This document shows, piece after piece, positions 54,318-59,865 of a DNA stretch of 59,865 bases. Location of the stretch: positions 1 to 59,865 of the forward strand of contig CAKZPV010000030.1 in assembly GCA_937139405.1 (NCBI GenBank). Reading direction: 5' to 3'. Every line of letters starts with the position of its first letter. The first letter of the stretch is position 1. The notes under the pieces are model-generated. The model did not search any database. It worked only from the letters and a program-made list of their open reading frames with translations, and was not told where the DNA came from. Origin of the DNA: an uncultured Nitrospirota bacterium (lineage in GTDB: Bacteria > Nitrospirota > Nitrospiria > Nitrospirales > UBA8639). The translations under genes and the position numbers were made by a program.

Positions 54318-54372
54318 GGCATCAGATAAGATTGAAAAATAAGAACACACCCATGATAAGGAGCAGCGTACG

Positions 54373-54687
54373 ATGACCTTACGGGCTCATGTCGAAGCAA
54401 TCTATCAAAGTATTGCGTCAAAACTGGGAACGCATAACGCGCATGAAGTACAAGCACAATTAGAGAGAGAACTGCGTCATGTCACGCCTCAATGGAGTGA
54501 AGATGTTCCAAATTGTCCTGGGTGGTATTGGTATAAACAACCCGGAGTTGGAGAACCGCAGCTACTATTGGTAGACCATGGTCGTATTGATACAAAACTC
54601 ATGGCCGATCTCGGTCCGCCAAATAATCTCGTGGATGTCCAGCGGATCAGAGGGCAATGGGCAGGTCCTTTACTTCCCCCAGACTGA
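54373..54687 (+). CDS. Hypothetical 104-residue protein
   Basis: A soluble protein with AAGGAG nine bases upstream. It is rich in Trp in the middle (PQWSEDVPNCPGWYWYKQPG) and ends VDVQRIRGQWAGPLLPPD. The N-terminal part is a helix with His pairs (HNAHEVQAQLERELRH). I do not recognise a family. It is probably co-transcribed with the cupin gene and is convergent with the alcohol dehydrogenase gene 13 bases away. Confidence 0.7.
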   Translation: MTLRAHVEAIYQSIASKLGTHNAHEVQAQLERELRHVTPQWSEDVPNCPGWYWYKQPGVGEPQLLLVDHGRIDTKLMADLGPPNNLVDVQRIRGQWAGPLLPPD

Positions 54688-54700
54688 AGTGCATGCCAGC

Positions 54701-55747
54701 TTAACGATCCAACGAAGCCATGTCGATCACAAAACGAAATCGCACATCCCCTTGCAGGACACGTTCATAGGCCTGATTGATTTGGGAGATAGGAATCACC
54801 TCCACATCTGACGTCAAAGCATGCTCACCACAGAAGTCCAACATGTCCTGGGTTTCTCGAATTCCACCGATCAAGGAACCTACCAACCGCCTGCGCCGAA
54901 GAATGAGTGAGAATCCATCGACTGAAAGAGACTCCGGCGAAGCACCAACGAGGATATACGTGCCATCCGTTTTCAAGAGGTCGAGATGCGCATTCAAATC
55001 ATGAGGTGCAGAAACCGTATCAATCACAAAATCAAAGGTCCGAGCAAACCGTGCAAGGGTTCCGTCTTGAGAAGTCGCAGCATAATCAATCGCTCCCAAC
55101 CGCTTGGCATCGTCCCGTTTTGAATCTGAACGACTCAAAACCGTCACGTCAGCCCCCAAAGCTCGACCGATCTTCACAGCCATGTGGCCTAATCCTCCAA
55201 GCCCCACAACAGCTAATGAATGGCCCTTACCCACACCCCATTGTCGCAAAGGCGAATACGTCGTGATGCCCGCACACAGCAGCGGAGCCACACCGTCAAG
55301 TGCAAGCCCATCCGGTATAGTTAAGGCATAGTCTTCGTCAACCACGATATCCTTCGAATACCCGCCATACGTTGGCTGTTCATCTTTATCTCTCCCATTG
55401 TACGTAAACGTCATCCCGCTTTCACAATATTGCTCAAGCCCTTTGGTGCATGACACACACGTGCGGCAAGAGTCCACAAAACAGCCGACGCCAACAGAAT
55501 CGCCAACCTGAAACTTTTTTACTTCTCCACCCACCTGTTCGACCGTGCCGACAATTTCATGTCCCGGCACCATTGGAAAGATGGAACCACCCCATTCATC
55601 TCGCGCTTGATGAATATCCGAATGGCACACCCCGCAATACTGAATATGCACAAGAATGTCTCGAGGCCCAACATTTCGCCGTTCAAACGAGAACGGACCT
55701 AATGCAGCCCCGGCCTGTTGAGCCGCATAGCCTTTAGTTGGCAACAT
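54701..55747 (-). CDS. Zinc-dependent alcohol dehydrogenase (MDR, YahK/CAD type)
   Basis: 348 residues from the ATG at 55747, where GAGGAGGAG gives the ribosome binding site; the frame continues upstream without one. Catalytic zinc ligands are Cys41 (CGVCHSD), His63 and Glu64 (GHE), and a later Cys (LLCAGITTYSPL). Structural zinc Cys are at 94, 97, 100 and 108. The Rossmann motif GLGGLGHMAVK and a following SRSDSKRDDA suggest NADPH preference, as in YahK and cinnamyl alcohol dehydrogenases. It reduces aldehydes broadly. The aldo-keto reductase gene starts divergently 194 bases away, so the two may share control. Confidence 0.94.
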   Translation of the reverse strand: MLPTKGYAAQQAGAALGPFSFERRNVGPRDILVHIQYCGVCHSDIHQARDEWGGSIFPMVPGHEIVGTVEQVGGEVKKFQVGDSVGVGCFVDSCRTCVSCTKGLEQYCESGMTFTYNGRDKDEQPTYGGYSKDIVVDEDYALTIPDGLALDGVAPLLCAGITTYSPLRQWGVGKGHSLAVVGLGGLGHMAVKIGRALGADVTVLSRSDSKRDDAKRLGAIDYAATSQDGTLARFARTFDFVIDTVSAPHDLNAHLDLLKTDGTYILVGASPESLSVDGFSLILRRRRLVGSLIGGIRETQDMLDFCGEHALTSDVEVIPISQINQAYERVLQGDVRFRFVIDMASLDR

Positions 55748-55941
55748 TCTAAATCTCCTCCTCACATAACCGTGAATTGACGTCATCGGCAAATTTAGAT
55801 CAGACGATTCATCATGGCACATTGGCAATGGGCCAGTCGATAACTAATCATCTCCATTCTCACTGAAGAATCTCATTGACAGAACCTTGAAATTCCCCAT
55901 TCGTTAATGGTTCAATCCGCCTTTATGAAGGGAACGCTCTC

Positions 55942-56913
55942 ATGAAATATGTGCATCTTGGACGATCAGGGCTAAAAGTCAGCCGGCTCTGTTTAGGGAC
56001 CATGAATTTCGGACCCTTGGCGTCTGCATCAGAAAGTTTCGCCATCATGGACCAAGCTTTAGAGCTCGGCATCAACTTTTTTGACACCGCTGATGTCTAT
56101 GGATGGGAATTGGGAGAAGGCATCACCGAACAAATTCTAGGTCAATGGTTTTCCCAGGGTGGAGGTCGTCGTGAAAAAGTGGTGCTGGCCACCAAAGCAT
56201 TCGGACGTATGGGAGAATGGCCAAACCAATCCCGTCTCTCAGCGTTACATATCAAACGCGCATGCGAAGACAGTCTCCGCCGACTCAAAACCGATTACAT
56301 CGATTTGTATCAAATGCATCATGTGGATCGACACACTCCATGGGAAGAAATTTGGCAAGCCATGGAGCAGCTCTACCGAGAAGGCAAAGTGCTCTATGTG
56401 GGCAGCAGTAACTTCGCCGGATGGCATTTGGCCCAAGCCCAAGAAATGGCCAAGCAACGCCATTTTCTCGGACTGATCTCTGAACAAAGTCTCTATAATT
56501 TGAATGACCGTATGATTGAGTTAGAAGTGATTCCAGCGTGCGAAGCCTACGGCATCGGCCTCATTCCCTGGAGCCCCGTCGCTCGTGGACTCTTAGCAGG
56601 GGTACTGCAACCAACCTCTACAGGACGTCGCGCCGATGAAGACTTACAAAAAACTATCGAGAAAAATCGTCCACAATTAGAAGCCTATGAACAACTCTGT
56701 CAGGAAGCAGGCGAAGAACCCGCGCATATCGCTCTAGCGTGGCTCCTTCATCAACCAGTCGTCACTGCCCCCATCATTGGTCCACGAACGCTCGATCAAT
56801 TAAATGGCACCATGCGCGTCCTTGAACTCACACTCTCTAAAGATCTCCTGAAGCGCCTAGATGACATCTTCCCTGGCCCAGGAGGCCACGCGCCTGAAGC
56901 CTACGCCTGGTAA
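55942..56913 (+). CDS. Aldo-keto reductase
   Basis: 323 residues; AAGGGA lies upstream. The catalytic tetrad is in place: Asp48 (FFDTADVYG), Tyr53, Lys85 (LATKAFG) and His near 126 in YQMHHVD. The family fingerprints GTMNFG and IPWSPVARGLLAG are present; it resembles the YajO/YghZ-like group acting on small aldehydes. It is cytoplasmic and NADPH-dependent by family. It is divergent from the alcohol dehydrogenase, which together suggests an aldehyde detoxification pair. Confidence 0.94.
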   Translation: MKYVHLGRSGLKVSRLCLGTMNFGPLASASESFAIMDQALELGINFFDTADVYGWELGEGITEQILGQWFSQGGGRREKVVLATKAFGRMGEWPNQSRLSALHIKRACEDSLRRLKTDYIDLYQMHHVDRHTPWEEIWQAMEQLYREGKVLYVGSSNFAGWHLAQAQEMAKQRHFLGLISEQSLYNLNDRMIELEVIPACEAYGIGLIPWSPVARGLLAGVLQPTSTGRRADEDLQKTIEKNRPQLEAYEQLCQEAGEEPAHIALAWLLHQPVVTAPIIGPRTLDQLNGTMRVLELTLSKDLLKRLDDIFPGPGGHAPEAYAW

Positions 56914-57174
56914 CACTCCGACAGTCATTCAAAAAATTCTTTTCCCCAAGTTTAGTCATTCCGGCTGTTGTAGGCAGGAATCCATCTTAGGTCATAGAGG
57001 CTGAATACCGACAACAACGATGGGTATCACAGACTGTTGATGGAAAGTAGTAACCAATCGAGGATGAGCAATGATGGCGTCTTTGAATCTTTCAGGGAAT
57101 ATCGGTAAGGTAGTTTTTTGCCTAACTCTATTCATGAGCTGTGATGTTCGTACTTCTTTGAATATGGAGATTTC

Positions 57175-58827
57175 ATGAAAAAAATTAATCCGCTTGCAGG
57201 GCAGCCAACGCAGCCTTCCATGCTGGCCAATATTCCCCGGTTGGTGACCGCCTATTACGCTGGTCGCCCTGACCCTTCGGTGCCCGAGCAACGGGTTGCC
57301 TTTGGGACTTCGGGACACCGCGGCTCCTCATTGAAGAATTCCTTTAATGAAGCACATATCCTGGCAACCACCCAGGCCATATGCCTCTATCGCAAACAAC
57401 AGCATATTGACGGGCCGCTCTTTTTAGGGATGGATACGCACGGGCTCTCTGAGCCTGCCCTGGCAAGTACACTTGAAGTGCTAGCCGCCAATGAAGTGGT
57501 CGTGATGGTGGACCGTGACAACGGGTACACCCCGACACCGGTCATTTCCCATGCGATCCTGACCTACAATCGTGACCGGAAGACCGGCTTGGCTGATGGC
57601 ATAGTGATTACGCCCTCGCACAATCCCCCTGAAGACGGTGGCTTTAAATATAATCCACCCCATGGCGGCCCAGCCGATACCGACGTCACCACCTGGATTG
57701 AGAAGCAAGCAAACGCATTTCTGACTGATGACCTGAGCGGAGTGAAGCGCATTGCATATGAGAAGGCCCGCCATGCTTCGACCACACACGAGCATGACTA
57801 CGTAGGTTCGTATGTTGAAGATTTAGGCAGCGTGATCGATATGGAAGTAATCCGCCACGCTCAACTCTCCATTGGAGTAGATCCGCTTGGCGGAGCGGGA
57901 GTGGCCTATTGGGGACCCATCACCGAACGCTACGGGTTCTCGGTCACAGTCGTCCATGAAGGCGTGGACCCAACCTTTCGCTTTATGAATCTGGACTGGG
58001 ATGGGAAGATTCGCATGGACTGCTCCTCCCCATACGCCATGGCCGGTCTGATTGCTCTGAAGGATCGATTTGATATTGCCTTCGCCAACGATACCGACCA
58101 CGACCGACATGGGATTGTCACACGTACGGCAGGGCTCATGAATCCCAACCATTATCTGGCGGCAGCCATTTCCTATCTGTTTGCCCAACGCAAAGACTGG
58201 CAACAAAATACCGCCGTCGGGAAAACCGTCGTGAGCAGCAGCATGATTGATCGAGTGGCAGAAAAGTTAGGACGACGTCTTGTTGAAGTCCCCGTTGGCT
58301 TTAAATGGTTTGTGGATGGGCTAGTTGATGGGTCTGTTGGTTTTGGAGGCGAGGAGAGTGCTGGCGCGTCCTTTCTTCGTCATGACGGAACGGTCTGGAC
58401 AACCGATAAAGACGGCATCATTCTCGATCTCTTGGCCGCAGAGATGATGGCGAAAACGGGACGTGATCCTGGCCAACTCTACCTTGACCTGACCAAGGAA
58501 TTGGGAGTTCCGATCTATGAGCGGATCGATGCCCCAGCCACACCTGCGCAAAAAGCTATTCTCAAACAACTTGCGCCAGAACAAATTCAGGCATCCGAAT
58601 TAGCGGGAGAAAAAATTACGGACATTCTGACTAAAGCGCCAGGAACCGGAAGCACCATTGGCGGGCTGAAAGTGATGACAGAAAACGGATGGTTTGCCGC
58701 CCGTCCTTCAGGGACAGAAGATGTCTATAAAATTTATGCAGAAAGCTTTCGGGGCGAAACCCATCTCAAACAAATCCAAGAGGAAGCCCAGGGCATGGTT
58801 ACAAAAGCCTTAGAGTCCGCATCGTAA
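57175..58827 (+). CDS. pgm: Phosphoglucomutase (alpha-D-glucose specific)
   Basis: 550 residues, full length for the E. coli Pgm type. [13 protein letters not shown] at about 43-55 is the substrate-binding start. The phosphoserine loop is [11 protein letters not shown] with Ser148. The magnesium loop is NDTDHDRHG near 303, and the sugar-binding GGEESAGAS is near 395. The C-terminal [17 protein letters not shown] binds phosphate. It interconverts glucose-1-phosphate and glucose-6-phosphate, feeding glycogen and cell-envelope sugars. GGAGA lies six bases before the ATG. It stands alone. Confidence 0.96.
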   Translation: MKKINPLAGQPTQPSMLANIPRLVTAYYAGRPDPSVPEQRVAFGTSGHRGSSLKNSFNEAHILATTQAICLYRKQQHIDGPLFLGMDTHGLSEPALASTLEVLAANEVVVMVDRDNGYTPTPVISHAILTYNRDRKTGLADGIVITPSHNPPEDGGFKYNPPHGGPADTDVTTWIEKQANAFLTDDLSGVKRIAYEKARHASTTHEHDYVGSYVEDLGSVIDMEVIRHAQLSIGVDPLGGAGVAYWGPITERYGFSVTVVHEGVDPTFRFMNLDWDGKIRMDCSSPYAMAGLIALKDRFDIAFANDTDHDRHGIVTRTAGLMNPNHYLAAAISYLFAQRKDWQQNTAVGKTVVSSSMIDRVAEKLGRRLVEVPVGFKWFVDGLVDGSVGFGGEESAGASFLRHDGTVWTTDKDGIILDLLAAEMMAKTGRDPGQLYLDLTKELGVPIYERIDAPATPAQKAILKQLAPEQIQASELAGEKITDILTKAPGTGSTIGGLKVMTENGWFAARPSGTEDVYKIYAESFRGETHLKQIQEEAQGMVTKALESAS

Positions 58828-59151
58828 TTGGAACCAAGTCGAACCATCCAACGATCCCTTAGCTGAATGCCTTCATCTGGAATTTCATTCCATTCATTAT
58901 ATTCATTCACAGACATAGACTGGATCTGTCGCAACTAGCGTTTTGGAAGGTATCGATAGGTTTAATCTCCTTATATTGCAAATAGAAATTTCTAGTTTTT
59001 CTGAGGTTTTCTAATCTGCGACGGAATCAACGCCCATAGAATTTTTCACCATTTCGCTCTTGGTGACAGAACCCCTATTCGGGGTGGGCCAGGTTGAAAT
59101 TATAAGATGGTCAGATGAGTTTTTTGACCATACGAGAACATTAGCTATAAT
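58828..59151. other. Intergenic region with small hairpins
   Basis: 324 bases between the pgm stop and the convergent partial gene. Two inverted repeats could act as termination signals: ACCCC-TATTC-GGGGT (59071-59085) and ATGGTCA ... TGACCAT (59107-59131), the latter 20 bases after the stop of the partial gene. No gene is seen. Confidence 0.4.
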
Positions 59152-59865
59152 TTATTCCATGGTTCGACACAGAGCATGTTCCAGAGCTGGAGCTGCCATT
59201 GTCGTGTGTGGCACGCCCAGCAACGCGGGCATTTCTCTCCCCTGCTCAATGCATTGCGGAACCTCTTCCGGCCAAAATCGTTCTCTTCGGACCTCTCGAC
59301 CATTTCGATCTCGATACACTAACTCGTCGGTGTCGAGATCGTATTCCGGTATTTCGGTTCGTTCCCATCGCTGCACGAAATATTGATAACACAACGTGTA
59401 CAGCCCATGGTCGTTCGCGTTGTGCCGTAGCACATATTCCGGCATCTCCTGAATATCCAGATCGGTATGGTAATGCTGCATCCAGAGATAATCTCCAAGA
59501 ATGACCAACTTCAAGAGCGGGGGGTCCGAATAGAGTTTAAGTTTAACGGATTTTCCAACCCCCTGAAGCCTTTTGAGCAACTCAATACTTTGCTTGACTC
59601 CCGTTCGATATTTCTCAATCGACATCATCGGATCCGCAATCGCCCGGATACGTGCACTGGCGCCTTGGCTCAAGGGGTTCACCAACATGATGTTGGCTCC
59701 CATGCATTTATCCAACACAGTCGATAAGTCCCCCACCTGATCACGTAACGTGTCATACCCACTTGATCCGATGATCATGACCGTCCGACCACGCCCTTGG
59801 GTCTCCCGAAGCTTGCGTATTCCATCCTCAGCCCGTCGTGCCCGATGGGGGAAAAATGACACGAA
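59152..59865 (-). CDS. Partial gene, unrecognised (possible phospholipase D-like)
   Basis: About 237 residues reach the right edge and probably continue beyond it; the frame is open at the window end. The visible part contains VMIIGSSGYDTLRDQVGDL, then MGANIMLVNPLSQGA near residue 55, and HYHTDLDIQEMPEYVLRHN. The pattern of a beta strand, a Asn-Pro loop and a His-rich loop resembles phospholipase D-like nucleotidyl or lipid enzymes lacking a clear HKD. No signal peptide or membrane segment is visible. The function is not assigned. Confidence 0.65.
   Translation of the reverse strand, partial: FVSFFPHRARRAEDGIRKLRETQGRGRTVMIIGSSGYDTLRDQVGDLSTVLDKCMGANIMLVNPLSQGASARIRAIADPMMSIEKYRTGVKQSIELLKRLQGVGKSVKLKLYSDPPLLKLVILGDYLWMQHYHTDLDIQEMPEYVLRHNANDHGLYTLCYQYFVQRWERTEIPEYDLDTDELVYRDRNGREVRRERFWPEEVPQCIEQGREMPALLGVPHTTMAAPALEHALCRTME

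Noticed and set aside
1-59865. CRISPR arrays, tRNA or rRNA genes, insertion sequences and prophage
   Set aside because: I looked for regularly spaced repeats, cloverleaf genes and transposase or integrase motifs and found none that I could support by eye. A tRNA search with a covariance model would settle the RNA part.

Overview
The window (about 60 kb, moderate GC, genes densely packed on both strands) looks like chromosome of a free-living Gram-negative chemolithotroph. An exported cytochrome P460, an SmbP-like metal-binding lipoprotein, an NnrS protein, an exported truncated globin, an alpha-carbonic anhydrase and a predicted outer-membrane protein together suggest a nitrogen-cycling lineage. 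Nitrospira or a relative (Nitrospirota) is my best guess. That is inference from gene content; no rRNA or other phylogenetic marker is present. I see no tRNA, rRNA, CRISPR array, intact insertion sequence or prophage.

Layout. 1-9.3 kb: mostly minus strand, with a partial ClpX-type zinc-finger gene, a beta-propeller lipoprotein, two tandem M48 metalloprotease lipoproteins, an M16 peptidase pair (one catalytic, one with the metal site lost), a dipeptide epimerase, a small molybdoenzyme, and an exported FKBP facing them. 9.4-13.1 kb: a vanadium-dependent haloperoxidase without signal peptide, an SmbP-like lipoprotein, and a decayed SufR-type Fe-S regulator. 13.2-18.1 kb: a membrane-anchored winged-helix/TPR regulator divergent from four exported proteins (cytochrome P460, unknown, truncated globin, DUF2490-type barrel). 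This looks like a periplasmic nitrogen-oxide or hydroxylamine module, with 13-bp direct repeats between the two sides.

18.4-24.0 kb is the most novel part. Four genes read in one direction: a Rieske domain fused to a glutamate-synthase-type FMN/3Fe-4S domain, an unrecognised conserved-looking protein, a Rieske domain fused to a complete ThDP (acetolactate synthase/pyruvate oxidase type) enzyme, and an exported alpha-carbonic anhydrase. Two unrelated redox/carbon enzymes each carrying an N-terminal ferredoxin-type Rieske domain suggest a dedicated electron-transfer pathway that I cannot match to a named system.

24-32.9 kb: a MacAB-like ABC export operon with two separate permeases, a DEAD-box RNA helicase with a promoter-like site and a structured leader, a glutathione peroxidase, a membrane protein and small basic proteins. 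33-37.3 kb: a 1036-residue secreted chimera (DNRLRE, Ig-like, GH99-like and metallophosphatase regions) beside about 1 kb of AT-rich, gene-poor DNA, probably an acquired island. 37.3-46.5 kb: RsmJ, a patatin, a Yip1-type membrane protein, a glycerophosphodiesterase, a four-CBS protein, RbgA-type GTPase, NnrS, and a helicase paired with a zinc-ribbon protein. 46.9-59.9 kb: small zinc-finger and membrane proteins, an LCAT-like lipase lipoprotein, SemiSWEET, a SulP/STAS transporter, a cupin, an alcohol dehydrogenase, an aldo-keto reductase, phosphoglucomutase, and a partial gene of unknown function at the right edge.
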